A stretch of 64,000 bases of DNA, taken from the NCBI GenBank assembly GCA_003254905.1, contig QANU01055181.1:371508-435507 (forward strand), in the 5' to 3' direction. Both the position numbers and the translations under genes were made by a program. The notes under the pieces are model-generated. The model worked only from the letters and a program-made list of their open reading frames with translations. It was not told where the DNA came from and did no database searches. The stretch's first letter is position 1; each line of letters starts with the position of its first letter. This DNA is from Nissolia schottii (lineage: Eukaryota; Streptophyta; Magnoliopsida; Fabales; Fabaceae). Of this stretch, positions 36,286-49,672 are shown piece by piece.

Positions 36286-38735
36286 ATTTAAGTGTCCACA
36301 CGGACTAGCCAGTAATTAAGAAAATCCTTTCTTTCTAAGTTCAAATATACATAATTAATGAACCTTGTATAAATCATACTACCAATAATTTGAACAGAAA
36401 AAAAAACGGAGAAGAAAAAGAGAATCCTACTAACATTTAAGTGTAAGTAAACAAGAATGTCTCCATCAATTACTGTGTGCATATATTACCGTTGATTCTT
36501 AAACAGCAGGTGGGTGGTGTGGCCCAATATTTAAAAGCGAAAACTGCTCCTCACTAGCTCAAACCTTATTTTGACCCCAAAAAAAGAAGCAGCTCAAACC
36601 TTATGCTTTACCACACCTTGCATAATAATGCCGTACCATAATTTTTAAGTGCCACCCACGCTCTACTCAACTAACTACTAATTTGTTTTAGGTCTCAAAG
36701 CCAATCATTCAATTTGATTGACAACTACTAAGATTAGTACCAATTAGTAATTGCTTCTATTTGCCGCCCAGCAGTTTTATAACTAAAGAATATGATTTCA
36801 TCAATCGGGAAAACCACTTGTAGCCACTCATTCCTATCAACGCAGACAAAGAAACAAAGAAAATAAATCCCCGTTTCCTATTCGTTGACATCTTTTTCAT
36901 TTAATTACTTTACAAGAAAAGTTTTTAATTATGCCGCTTTCCCATCCTTTTCTCTAATAAATAACATCTCTAAGATGTGTCCACAAAATATATTTGCATA
37001 TTCACGGTGTTCTCCATCAACCTAATTAAAATGTACAATAGAAAAATCAAAACACATATCATTCAACAGGTTAATTGTAATATATTATCCCTATAAAATA
37101 TTTTACATAGTTAATTGTCAATCAATGAAATGTTATCTTTTAACATTAATCATTGCTTCATTTGAGAAATTTGACAATGACCCATTGAGTCGTCTCCAGA
37201 CTTATTTTTTAAGTTAATCACTAAATGCTCACATAAATATAACTTCAAAGGTTCACAGACACAGTCATACACTGAATGTACTACTTATGGAAAGAAAGAA
37301 TTTAATTATATCATTTTATATTTACATATTAAAAAAATAAATAAAAAGTAAGAATATTTTTAAAAAAGGAAAGAGTTAGGATCACTATTCTTTAAAAATA
37401 AAAAGTTATATTAACATGAAATTAACATGTAAATACCATAAAAAGGAGAGAGAGATTACCATGTAAATGATTCATCATCTAACCACTAATAAATATTATA
37501 TAACTTTCGTGTATAATTTCATATTTTTTTAATATAAAAAATTTGCATCTATCATGTCTAAGGGTTATTTTCTTCAACTTACAATTACTCCCATAAATGT
37601 AAAATTTTTTGTATCGTTAATATTAATACCTATAATGTGAAATTAATATAGCATATCTCAAAGATTTGAATTCTTTTAATCCAGAAAAACCCACATTAAT
37701 ATTAAATATATTTTGGTTTGCTACGAAATAGTATAGTTAAAAGTTGGTTTTAAAACTTAAAAACATTAGTTTTTTATTTTATTTTACTTTTAATACTGGT
37801 TGGATGTTAATCAAAAGTCTACGCTTTACGCTTTAAAATAGTAAAAGTCTTAAAGGCTCGCTTTTGATCATAAAAATATAAATTTTAGGATAAAACTCTC
37901 TTGTAGTTCCATACTTTTAAAAGTATTCAATCTTGTTCTCCATTTCTTATAAGGAAAAAGCTAAAGAGTGTTCTTAGGACATTCTTTAAGAAACTAAAAG
38001 TGAAAGTTTTGTATTAAAATGTGAGATTTTTAAATTTTCAATGTATTGAAAATTATAAAAACTCAAATCCTTACTATTTGTGGTTCCTTAACTAATGCCC
38101 TAAGCAAAATCCTTCTTAAAATAAGTCATTTTTATATTTTTTTTACCTTTAATCACACTTTTAAATATGAGTAATGTCTTTATTTAAATATGATTAAATA
38201 TAAAAAAAAATGATCAAGTTGACTCATTTTTAGAAAAAGAAAAAACAAAATGGATGTCTTTAAAAGCATAAGACCAAAATGATTAATTGGGTATAACTAT
38301 GTGACTAAAATAGAGTTTCGTCTTAAATTTTATGCGTATAACCCAAATAATCTAAAAAATAGTTACATTTTTGTTACTTACAAATTAGGCCAAGTTGTTA
38401 ACAACACTCAATCAAAATAGCCTTTATTTATTGATACAATGAGGTTCACACCATAAATAAGAAGACAAACTACATGGACATAATATCTATTTCATAGACA
38501 TTTCACTGTACTCATGTGTTCTAACAAAAAAAAAAGCTTCGAACAAAATTTAATTTTTTAAATTATTAAATTTATACCAAAAATATCATATAATATAATT
38601 TTATACTACTAAATTTATACTGTTACTTATAATAAAATTTGGATAAATACACTAAATTATTCTAATATCCAAATCGCAATACGAACCCTCTACTTGAGAC
38701 AATCAAGTGCGTGAAAGGGGAGAGAGGGGGGGGCC
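36286..38735. other. AT-rich intergenic region upstream of the PB1 gene
   Basis: No coding frame with a recognisable domain is visible. The last few hundred bases should contain the promoter of the PB1 gene. Confidence 0.45.
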
Positions 38736-38745
38736 TATATAAATA
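38736..38745 (+). promoter_or_regulatory. TATA box of the PB1 gene
   Basis: TATATAAATA lies about 97 bases before the chosen start codon, after a GA-rich stretch, at a spacing usual for a plant promoter with a leader of about 70 bases. Confidence 0.65.
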
Positions 38746-38841
38746 TGGATGGAGCATGCAAGTGGCAAGGGAATGACAGAGGGGAAGAAGGTGACGGTGA
38801 CTCACACCTCAATCCCCAAAGAATAATACAACAAACGGAGA

Positions 38842-40134
38842 ATGACGTCACACCCACACCACCCCTCCGACTTGGACGCCGACTCGGTTGCCTCCTCCCC
38901 TCGCTCCGAACACTTCCACGACGCTCCGCCACGCGTCCGCTTCATGTGCAGCTTCGGCGGCAAGATCCTCCCTCGCCCCCACGACAACCAGCTCCGCTAC
39001 GTCGGCGGCGACACCCGAATTGTCGCCGTCCACCGCTCCATCTCCTTTCCCGCCCTCCTCCTCAAGCTCTCCAAGCTCTCAGGTCACTCACCTCACCCTT
39101 CCGCTCCTTTTCTTCTTTCTCTCTCTTCTCAATATTATTTTTTAAATTTCTGAATTTGTTGTGGGGTTTGATCGAGTGCAGGCATGACCAACATAACGGC
39201 CAAGTACCAGCTTCCCAACGAGGATCTGGACGCGCTCATCTCCGTCTCGACCGACGAAGACGTGGAGAACATGATGGACGAGTACGACCGCGTCGCACAC
39301 AATCAAAACCCCCGATCGGCTCGCCTCCGCCTCTTCCTCTTCCCCGAGGGCGGCCACGACTCCCGAGCCGGCTCCATCGGCTCCCTCCTGAACGGCTCCG
39401 CCAACCGCGATACCTGGTTCCTCGACGCCCTAAATGGCGGCGTTTCGGGGGGCCTCGAGCGAGGCCGCTCCGAAGCCTCCTCCTTGGTCTCGGAGGTGCC
39501 CGATTACCTCTTCGGGTTGGACAATTATGAAGAAACTCAGCACAATCGCGAGCCAAGGCTCAAGGACCGAACCGTTCTCCGTTCCGAACCGGGTTCGCCT
39601 GCCCCGGTTGTTTCCTCGTCTCCGTTTTACTCCACGTCATCAGCACCGTGCGTGCCTTCTATCCACAACCTTCACCCGGTTCCCGATTTGGAGCCCAAGG
39701 AGAATCAAGTTCAAGCTGAAACGGGTGAGCAGCCGCGTAACCCTGTAGTGCACTACGCCCCGGATGCTGCTGCTGCTTATTCGGGTCATTCTGTTCAGCC
39801 TGTTCCTGTTTACTATTTTCCCGGTCCGGTTCAACCCGGAAGCGTTCCGGTTCATATGCAGCATGCACCCTATCCGTACGTTCAACAACCATATCATGCA
39901 GTGGTGCCGGGTCAGGTCCCAATCGGGTACCATCACTTGGTTCCGGGTTCAGGTCAAGTATATGGTCCAGGGATGGTTCACGACGTAGTGAAACAGCACC
40001 AGGTGTGCCAGGCAGTGCCGAGTTCCGCCGCGGGCCCAGTTTATCCAGTAATGGCGATGACGGGTGGGGATGAAGCACAGAGAGTTGGGGCAGAGTTCAT
40101 GGCTGGTCGGCTCACCAACTCGCTAAATGAATGA
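38842..40134 (+). CDS. PB1-domain (octicosapeptide/Phox/Bem1p) protein
   Basis: There are two exons, 38842-39082 and 39182-40134, with a 99-base GT-AG intron. Together they encode 397 aa. The PB1 domain spans about residues 31-118: RVRFMCSFGGKILPRP carries the basic cluster (K41), and QLPNEDLDALISVSTDEDVE (90-109) is the acidic OPCA motif, so both interaction faces are present. PB1 domains mediate head-to-tail protein-protein binding. The rest is proline-, valine- and glutamine-rich (PVPVYYFPGPVQPG, PYPYVQQPYHAVVPG) and probably disordered. It has no kinase domain, so it belongs to the small PB1-only plant proteins of unknown function. The coding region is much more GC-rich than its surroundings. 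The start is chosen because it precedes the PB1 domain and follows the TATA box at proper distance. Confidence 0.92.
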
Positions 40135-41570
40135 TCCGCTTAATCTTTGTGTGCCTGCACTATCTATCAGTTCCACTTGTTTGTAATTTGTTAAATGCAC
40201 AAAAAGCCAAGAGTGATATACTTCATAAAATTGTTTGAGCAAATGATTTGATTACTCAAATTGTGTATATTAACAAAGACAATGTCATGATTGTTTTTGC
40301 GACTATTATTATCTTTTGCCTAGTTTAAACAGACAAATCACAGGTTTTTATGAGCATTTTGCTCTTTGCGTAAAAACAAAACCATATATAGTAGAGTAGG
40401 ATTTTACAGTAAATAAGTGGGAATAAGAGTTTTAAGAAATAAATTTCACAAACATAAAAGTATAAAGCTTAACCGTTCAAACGGATAATATAAATAAAAA
40501 CTTGATTATCTCTTTCTTTAAATATCTTAATTGTTTTTCTCTCCCATTATCCAAACATTCTCTAACTGAAGTCATCTCTCTTCAATTATGGATATATCTC
40601 TCCCTGTTGTATATCAGAAAGCAACAAAAATGTTGGGAATCTTTTGGTCTAATCTCAACTTGTCTAAAGGAACGAGCAATTTGTTATTTGCTATTAAGAA
40701 ACAACCAAATTTTATCACAGCTCAAGTGGTGGAGAAAGGTGCCAGCAGAAAATGCACAAAATGAAGACATTAAGAGCAAAAAAAAATAAAAATTATACGA
40801 ATGGCCTGAAATAGCATTTACCAGCTAAAAGCTCAATAACTCCGCTAGTTAATCATAGTCAATTCAACAGCTTCGTCACTTGTAAAGAGAACCAAAAGTT
40901 CGATGCTCAAGAATTACACTTGTTAAAAGGGAATAATCTTTCATATTTCATTGTTTGAGAATTACACTTGTTAAAAGAGAGTAATTTTTAATGTTTCATT
41001 CCCCAAAATTAGGATAACAAAATCTCCCACAATTTCATTAATAATAAAAAAAAAATCAGTTGCTTAGATAAAAATTTGTTGGCCTTCGTTATGTAATCAT
41101 GCCACAAGTCACTACTCACAGAGAGTAGGCTTAGTCTTCACCACATAACAAATAATGATATACTCGGCAATATCATAGAACGTAATCATTATTGTAAAAT
41201 GCAAACTGTTCTAAGAAAAAAATTCCAAGGAGTCCGATCAGCAAGACTCACGGTCACGTTTTTAATGATAATGTCATAGCAACACATTGGCTGTGCATCG
41301 TAGTTTTAACCATTAATTAAATTTAAAAATCAATCTTATGGTTATTATGACAAGTCCATATCATTTTTGAACTACTTATACGGCATTAGAAATAATCGGT
41401 TTTATTGTTTTATTTTTTAATTTATAAATATAAGAAAAGGCAATCTTACTCATTCATCATCTCCATTTTCTTCTTTCCCCATTCTCACTTGTGTGTCCTC
41501 TCCTCGCTCCATTGCATCCCCCTTTCCATTACTCCAAATCTTTGTCTTCTTCCCTCTACTTCACACGGAA
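40135..41570. other. Intergenic region after the PB1 gene
   Basis: AT-rich sequence with no convincing gene. The first 200 bases should contain the PB1 gene 3' UTR. A frame at 40502-40789 has no recognisable domain. Confidence 0.4.
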
Positions 41571-41575
41571 CAAAT

Positions 41576-42177
41576 TGTTACGGCTAAAAACCGGAGTCCG
41601 AGGAGCTCTAACTCTCTAAGGAGGAAAAAAAGCCTGTATTCCGTAAAAGGCCCGAAGGGCCTCAGCCCACTAAGGAGTAGAAGAAACTCTCCTCAGTTGG
41701 TCACACCGGCCTAAAGGGATAGAGAGCCCCACAACGCCTAGAGGAAGAGAAGGTCGTAAGCCCAAGATTCTGGATCTAGTCCGGTCCAACAAAGTTAAAA
41801 GGAGGTAGTGGTGACTTCTTCTCCTCAATCTGCAACTAACACCTAGATAAGCGGGAAAAGATAAGTCGCGCAGCGGTTAGGCGAACTCCCCTCGCTTTAT
41901 CTCTATATTAGCATTCTAGTTCATCTATAAAAGCACACGACCTCCTCAGGTTACCAGGTATCACTCATTCCCTTTCTAGAGAATTCATGTAATACTTGTA
42001 CTTACTTGAGCGTCGGAGTATCTTTGCAGGTACACCCCGCGGGCCGCCGCCGCACTATCTCCAAGAAGAACCTGCTTGAATCTTTTGTCCAAGCCTCCAA
42101 GCTTCCGTCAAGGCGTCTTCCTCACCCTCTACTCGTGTTCAGATAACTTCGTTTCCTATACGAATTACCCGTGAACA
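41576..42177 (+). mobile_element. Solo LTR (602 bp)
   Basis: It starts TGTTACGGC and ends CGTGAACA. The flanking 5-bp repeat CAAAT (41571-41575 and 42178-42182) is perfect. TCTATAAAAGC near 41924 is a TATA box, and TTACTTGAGCGTCGGAGTAT downstream is shared with the solo LTR at 14404. No internal region remains. Confidence 0.88.
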
Positions 42178-42182
42178 CAAAT

Positions 42183-45100
42183 CACACTGAAACACCACAC
42201 CCTCCCTTTCTTCAATGGGATCTCATATTCCAAAGAACCCATTTTGGGTACCATTAATTTTGGAAAAAGAAGAAGAACACGCAAATAAGAGTTCCTAGAT
42301 GTTACCCTCTTCTGGGTTCAACTAAAACAACTTCACACAGTTATGGAATTTGAAAATGACTCAAACTTTGAGATTTGAAATCAATAAAATGGTCAAAAAG
42401 GATAATGAAGTGTGAAGCTATAAGCAAAAATTGACTAATTTGAAAAGGAAAAAAAGTGGGATGTTTTTCTCTTTTTTTCTTTTCTAGATTTAATTAAAAT
42501 ATTTTGTCCTTTTGGGTTGATGATGTTGTTGATGATGAATGTTGTATTATTTTTGGGTTTGTTGCATTGTGATGTTTAGGAGAAGCAAGATTGGTTGCTC
42601 AGGCGGTGGTGAGTGGCAACTCACGCTGTCGGCGGTTAAGGGGAACGGTGTTCGGCGACTGTGATGCCGCTGAGGGAGATTCGACGCCAAGATGTTGTTG
42701 GTTTCCTTTAGTGGAAGCCACGAGAACTCATTTTTATGGTGGTCTTGATGGTTTTCGTCATCCAACCTTACAAGCTGGCTTTCATCTGAGTTAGAACAAC
42801 TTGGTGAAATTAGTGATTTTGACTTGAAATTTTGATTTGGAAATAAATTAAAAATTAAAAGGTTGTATCAGGTGATTATGGTAAGCATTCAATGTGTTGC
42901 TTTTTGACATGCACATTGAAAAGGTGAGCCAAACGGATTCATTGTTAGGCTTAAAAAAATGGCTAAGATGTCTTAGCATACTGAATATAAATGCTAAACT
43001 TGGAACATGCATGAGTGTGTTTGGATTGAAGGAATTTATATGAGCTTAGTGCATGTTTGGTTTAGTGTTTCAGTTCATCTTCCTTGAACGCAGTGAAATA
43101 CTGTTTGAGTTTTTTTTTTTTTTTTNGTTGACAATAAAGGTGGACAATGAAAGACTCAATTTACCCTCACCATCTGGGTAACGTATCCGGTGTGTACTTG
43201 ATAAAGGCTCACTGCCGTTGATGTGCTAGATTCAAGCGTACCACTAGGGAGCTAGTGGGCTATGTGGCGGCACACGCACGCACGCATGGCGCTTCGGTAC
43301 CTCCAGCAAATCAAACAACAGCATTCTGAGATCAACGCGCTTTGTTATCACAAGATGCTTCTCCTTTTACTGTTTCCGCTTCACTGAGTGAGCCACCAGC
43401 GGAGACTCTTCATTGCTTTGGCCTTTTCTTCTTTAGTATGTTTGTCTTCTTCTGTCTGTGGCAAAGGCCATTGGGCGCGGATGAAGACGTGGCATCAGTA
43501 ATGGGGTGGGTTTAGCTAGGTTGTGCTGAGAAGCTTGCCTATTGCATTCTTTTATCATTACATAAAGATATCTAAAGACTACTTCATACTCCAAATAATA
43601 AGTAAATTATCATAATTATTCTCATACAATATTAACTTTCTTTTAGATTCAATTTTCTTTTTGTTTGATAAAAGTGGTTTATAGTAAGGAAAATGGTTGA
43701 ACATTTAATGGTTGAAAATGGTGTAAGTACACACCTAAAATGTTACCCATCATTTGTCATTGCTTTTGAATGTTTGCAAATTCTTTTATTCTTTACTTCT
43801 TTCATGATGTTACCTAGGATTATACATGGATTTCAATTTTTTATATTTAAATATAATTTTGTTTCTAATATCCTAAAAATTGCTGAGACACAATTTTATT
43901 TATAATTAGTGTGTCTTGACATGCACGGTTAAGTATTGTATAAAGAAGATAAAATAAAAAATTGTTGGAATCTTTACAAAGATGGTGGTGTATGGATTGT
44001 GAATGGAAGATATTAGTCTCTACCGTCATGTTAAGCTGTTAATTGATGATTTGTCAGTTGCCACGTATGTGACATGAATAACCCAATCATTATTTCCTCT
44101 GCTTACTCCCTCATTGTTCTTAGCGTACACTTGTCTTCTTCTTCTCCGTTATATAGTTTCGTAAGCCGTTGTCCCCTGCCGTTGTTATTGAAGCGACCTT
44201 ACCCATGCGTCATCACCTGCTTCTCTCCTCCTCCTCTTCTTCACGTTCGCCACGGGGCTAAGTTAATTGTCACGCAACAACAAACGATTTAACATGATAA
44301 CAATGAATAAAACCTTAAAAAATAAATTATGAGGGATAAAACACAATTCAAAATTTATGAGCGGCTAAAAACATATTTAACCCTTATATTTAACCTAAAT
44401 AAATATTATAAAATTATTATTTATGAGAGTAAAAATGGAATAAAAATTTGAAAAGCAAGTGACAGTTTTTTGCCGAATCCCTTTTATTTTATGTATATAT
44501 ATTAATAATAATATTTACATGATATCTTATAATAACATTTATATAATTTTAGTTATAATAATGTCAATATAGTTTATTCAAATATATTAAAGATTAAAAT
44601 TTTTATTTATAATATCTTAAAATAATATTTCTATAACATTTTAAAAATATTTATACAATTTATTATTCTATTATACACAAGAATATTTATATAATATTTT
44701 TAAGTAAATTTTTATGATATTATTAATATAGGGTATTCACACAAAAAAAAATCTTTACAATAAGATGAAAACAAAGAGTAATATTAAAACTATCATGCTT
44801 GTAAAGTTTATGTCCTTTTCAATAATTATACCTCTAGAAATAATTTTGATTATCATTATCCAAACAATATTCATTTGATCATAATCACTTTTAACATAAA
44901 AGATTTTAAACACAAATCACGTTGCATCAACTCACTTTTGATCAAAATCAGTTTTGTGCAAACTCCAAGTTGCAAACTCTAATCCAAACAAGCACTGATT
45001 TGAAATGATGAGGTCGCAAAGTAATGGGCTATACTCAATTTTTGGTAGAGATTCACCCACACATAATTGTAACCGATACAATTTAAGAAAAACTATGATT

Positions 45101-45436
45101 GGGCTTCAGCTGGTACAGATCTTGCGGGTATTGTTTCATTATGACCAAAAACGAAAATATGGATTGGTTGGTTCATACACTAAAAATTGGGTTAGAAATG
45201 TAATTTTGATTCATATACGTCTCATCAATCTTGAATTAAGTACGTACATTAAAAAAACAAAAAGTTTTACAATTATTCCATACACGTGCAATCATTTGAA
45301 TATTATGTCATAATCTTTTTTTTTTATGATTAAATTTCATTAATAAAGACAAAACACCTAAAACAAATATAACACACAGCACATAAACACGTTGAGTGCA
45401 TGAATGTCTGGCTATTGAAACTCAACTATGCTTAAT
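42183..45436. other. Intergenic region with no recognised gene
   Basis: This holds AT-rich sequence with islands of higher GC near 42600-42760 and 43190-43500, which give short frames without recognisable domains. One single N follows a T run at 43126. AAACATATTTAACCCTTA near 44370 resembles the end of a Mutator-type MITE, but its partner was not found. Confidence 0.35.
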
Positions 45437-45451
45437 AAAAGCTTGTAAAGC

Positions 45452-45626
45452 CTCACTAACGGGAGTTGGTCCAAGTAGTAAGCGGCTTGGTATCGCTTCG
45501 AAACTTTGTGTACACAGTTATCCCCGCTGGAAGACTCACCCGCCATAGCCAGGTGTGCGACCCGGGTCGACCACAATTAGTCAAGGCAAAGCCTTGCATA
45601 CCGGGTAGGCAACCTAAAAAAAAAAA
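45452..45626 (+). mobile_element. tRNA-derived SINE, copy 2, with a damaged B box
   Basis: It matches copy 1 at 14091 along its whole length (GTTATCCCCGCTGG, GTGCGACCCGGGTCGACC and the end AGGCAACCTAAAA). It lacks about 17 bases that hold the first half of the B box (GCTT is joined directly to CGAAACTTTGTG). The 15-bp target duplication AAAAGCTTGTAAAGC is perfect (45437-45451 and 45627-45641). Confidence 0.88.
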
Positions 45627-45641
45627 AAAAGCTTGTAAAGC

Positions 45642-48600
45642 TTTGTTAAAATCTTTTTTATAGAAAAAAAAATCCAAAGAAACAAAACTCCTCTTTTGTT
45701 AAAAGAAAAAGAGTACTCCACGAAAACCCGTTAAGTCGCACTTAAAGCAAAAATCAATTAGTATCCTGCTTCAATGTCATAGTCTATTATCTGCTACATC
45801 ATGTTAATCAATTAAACGAGTGAAATAGCAAATTAAGTAATGTAACTTTTGTGTTCACATAAACAAACTTTTGAATAAGAATGCACAAACTTTTGACAAA
45901 CCACACATGCACAAACTTTTTTAGACACATGCACAAACATTTGAAAAACAAAAAATAATGAATATGATAGAAACAAAAAAAATGGTAGGAAATTAGAGAA
46001 GAAGAGAGAAAAAATGAAGAATAAAAAAAAAAAGAATCACATATTAGAGAGAATATGTTGTATAAAAGTTGACAGATTTTGGATAGTACACAAAATATTT
46101 TTTCACTTTTTATGTTGTTGCTAAATTGAGAATGACCTTAAATATTACGAAGTGTTTTCTTTGTTAATAAAATTGCTCCCTCTTAATAGTATAGGACACC
46201 CTTTTTAAGTACAACTTATAAAAAGTGTGACCTTAAGTCAAATCTGCTGTATGAAATGTGAGCCTAGACTAAATTTCTTGTAATGCATTTTATTTGTTTA
46301 ATTAACTATTACATGACAAATAACATACAGTAACACTAGGCAAGGAGTCCTGTACAAAATATTATGTGTTTAAGGAATGGGCATCTTGGATCTAGTAGTT
46401 AATTAATTATAGTTACAATTCTCCCGTAAAAGTTGAAGATTCAGAATTTTTAACGACACTAGCTAGAGCTTTCAAGGCTTGCTCTACTCTAGCACCGATG
46501 CCATGCCAAGGACAGAATCCAATCCATTAGGAAGAAGACACTCACTAGCAAGCACAGATTATAAATTGAGAACAAACAAAGAGGCGTGAAGGGAAAAAGC
46601 TATGAAAGTTACGTTACCCCAACGCCGTTTGGTGCATGCAAAGGTGACAACGGCTTCCCCTAAGCATTCAATCCGTCACGTGTCTTAATTTCTCACCACA
46701 GCCCTTTCTCTTACAAACATTGCAATTTAACATACACAATATCATTTAACAAATTGTTCATTTATAAATAGTGCTACTTAAAAATTAATGTTTGTTTTTT
46801 GTTATATTGAGATACTATATGTTATTATAGTTGAGTTAGTGGTGGGATGTTTGAGTAGTATACATGAAGTCTTATGTTCAATCTTAGTTACGACTAATGT
46901 AATTTTTTTTTAAAAAAATAAAATAATCAAGATACTATATTTCACGTGCAATTTGTGCAGCATTTGCTCAAAAGAAGACGAACTGTCTTCATGCATAAGC
47001 GTTACTCTATGGTTAGGATAGGGTGAATTATTGGAAGAAAAAAGAATATAGTTTTTCTTTCAGTCTCTTGAAAATTAATTAAATTCTTTATTTAGCATGA
47101 ATTTGCGATTAGAAGTCCCAATTTTGAAAATTGGAACCGTGAAATAACTTGACCTATGTTATCTTGTTAGTGAAGCGGATTCTCAGGTTTCAGGTTTGAA
47201 TTAGTTTCAACATTTTTCCTTTTCATTTTCTATAAAATTCAAAGGTAGAGTGTAGAATGCAAATGCAAATTATGCAATTAAAAACGTTAAGCATGCAACG
47301 CATGGATTAATTTAGGCGAGAGACAGAATAATAAGACAAGGCGCACTCATAAGATGGACAATTGTAATAGCAAGTTTTTATAGAACAATTAATGCCATAT
47401 ATTATGAAATCTTTAGAAGAATATATAGGGCCATATATGATGCATAAGCGGTAAAATAGATGCTTACAACCTAAGTAGCTAAAACTTGTAAAAATATCTT
47501 TTCAGAGAAAAAAGTTAAGACAACCTGGAGTGTAGTTCAATAATGCAGATTCCTCCTGTGCCAATAATTTCACCATGCCATTAGTCATTACCCTGTTTGA
47601 TTACAAAAAAAATTCTTTAATTACCATTGCCCCTATAGCAATATATGGTGCTTAATTTCCCTGTGTAACCAGTACTACACATGCTTAAAGATATGATCAT
47701 TTATTTGTTTTTCTTTTTTTTATTTGCATAGAAGGCCCATAAGATTTTAATGCTTAGGCAGTACTAAATTGGATGATTGCCTCAAACCTGTCACATGTAA
47801 TTGGTATCTATTGTTGGTGAAGACAATTGAATGGAATGACCCTCAAGACCCCTCCAAAGCCTATAAACCTTACCGAAAAGTTCCAATTTGATAGGAGTCA
47901 ATTCAAGTGGGACGCCTCTGACACACTTCCAGACTAGAACATCATCATGTGAGCAACTCTGCCTTGTATAATGTTTTTGTGCACCAATGCTGAGTAGTGA
48001 GTTGCAAGCAACCTTTCAATTTTCTACAATGTGATAAAGGTAACAACAACAATTATTACTTGTATTTTCACTTTAAGCAAACTCATTCCAGTTAAAGTAC
48101 CAACAAAGGTGTTGTCGTAGTAGTAGAGATTAAAGAAGGACCTTAATTCAATTCCTAAAAGAAATGTCAGTTAGGAGAACAAGTTTGACTATGCTTGAAA
48201 TGATTAATCTTCTTCCTCGATAATACGGTTGATGATACTTTGATAGTACTAAAAAATAGTATCAAAACTAGTCCTAGTAAAAAAGAACATTCTTTTTCCT
48301 TCTGGTTGGGGTTAGATAGCAGACAGGTCAAAGGGGAATAAGGTAAAGATTTCATAGCTGTCATTGAGGGAGGGAATAGGGGGTGTTCCTGCTTTCTCCT
48401 TTTTCTTTTCCAAGCAAAAGGGGTGTGCATAGGATCTAAAGCTGAAACCAAAATATGTGTGTACAACTGTGCATTAACCATTATGACATACATAATTAGA
48501 AGGCCATGAAGGATAGACTCTGTAGATGAAAAGCTCAATTATGGATCAGGTGAATGCAGATAATTAGTCTCATCAATCACATTACAAATGTTGAAAACCG

Positions 48601-49672
48601 GTCCCAATGGGAAAAAAAAAAAGTTGTTTTGTCATGTGATACTAGATTGTATAGCTTGTATTTAGTGATGGATTCAGCACCACGCTTCCATGTTTAGCAG
48701 CAGCACTTTTCTGGGACAAGGGAGAATACAATACCACATCTCTGTCTCTACAACACTAATTCCAAGATCAAGTAGAGGACCACTTTACTCTCTGGAAGTG
48801 TTCAGAAACTAGAGAGGTTTCTCAAATACCCTTAAATATTCCAACCTACTACTGCAACAACCAAATAATTGAGGTCTAGGAAGTATGGTTAGAAGGGTGG
48901 TTTAAACTAGAATGGTTAAACATAATGTAGAAAATTCTCTTTTTGAAACATTAGAATACAAGATGTGATATCCACAGAAGTGAAAGTGTGTTAAATGATT
49001 ATGCAATTACACGGTATAATTTTGCCAAGAATACATAAACATAAATAATTGAAATTAAGGCGATTGGTGAGTACCTTTATAAGCGCTTGATGAACTTGGA
49101 AATATGGCCTGAGACTTTTTAATATATATTTAGAAAAAAAATTAAATGAAACAAACAAACATCATAATATAGGTGGGACCTAGGATTCTACACTTCATGT
49201 GTATGGATTCATGGAAGTGACAGTAACAAAATTCTGTTATTTAACAAAAACATTGTCACTTTGATCTCAGATCTAGTGCACTTGCTATATTATTATGTCC
49301 ACTTTCTTCAATTTTTATAACTAGCAGTATTTTTCTATTCTTGTCTAGGAGAGGTGACAGAAAATGTAATGGTAATATTAACGTCCTCTCACGTCTCTCA
49401 TGCTTTTTCCTGACTTGTATGTCAGTAGTTGAGACTTAAGACAGACAGAGGAACAAGAGATCATAAGATGTGTGAACTGAACAGTTCTGCCAACTAAGGA
49501 GACCAGCACTCACTTTTAAATTAGCACAGAAAGCGAAGCTTCTCTTTCTTTTTCCATCATTTACAATCACTACATATTGATACTCTTTTTTGTCTAAATG
49601 TGTTCATCATCATTCAGCCCTTGAATTGCTCAAAAGTAACACTGAGACAATATAGCTAAGGAAAAGGGGGAA
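45642..49672. other. Intergenic region upstream of the cyclin gene
   Basis: AT-rich, with a small array of the motif ATGCACAAACTTTTGA-like units at about 45862-45955. No gene is recognised. A 123-codon frame at 48167-48538 on the minus strand has no domain or conserved composition. The last few hundred bases should hold the cyclin promoter. Confidence 0.4.

Noticed and set aside
38745..39530. 261-codon open frame overlapping the PB1 gene
   Set aside because: It is an out-of-frame shadow of the GC-rich PB1 exon and crosses its intron. Its ATG lies at the TATA box, and the product is an arginine/proline-rich string with no domain.
39236..40078. Several minus-strand frames opposite the PB1 gene
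   Set aside because: They arise from high GC content in the coding exon and have no recognisable domains.
42547..42794. Overlapping frames on both strands
   Set aside because: They are short, have no domains and mirror each other's composition.
43287..43388. Short ORF MALRYLQQIKQQ...
   Set aside because: It has only 33 codons in a GC-richer island and no recognisable relative; chance is the simpler explanation.
48167..48538. 123-codon minus-strand ORF
   Set aside because: No domain, signal, intron structure or promoter context that I can recognise.
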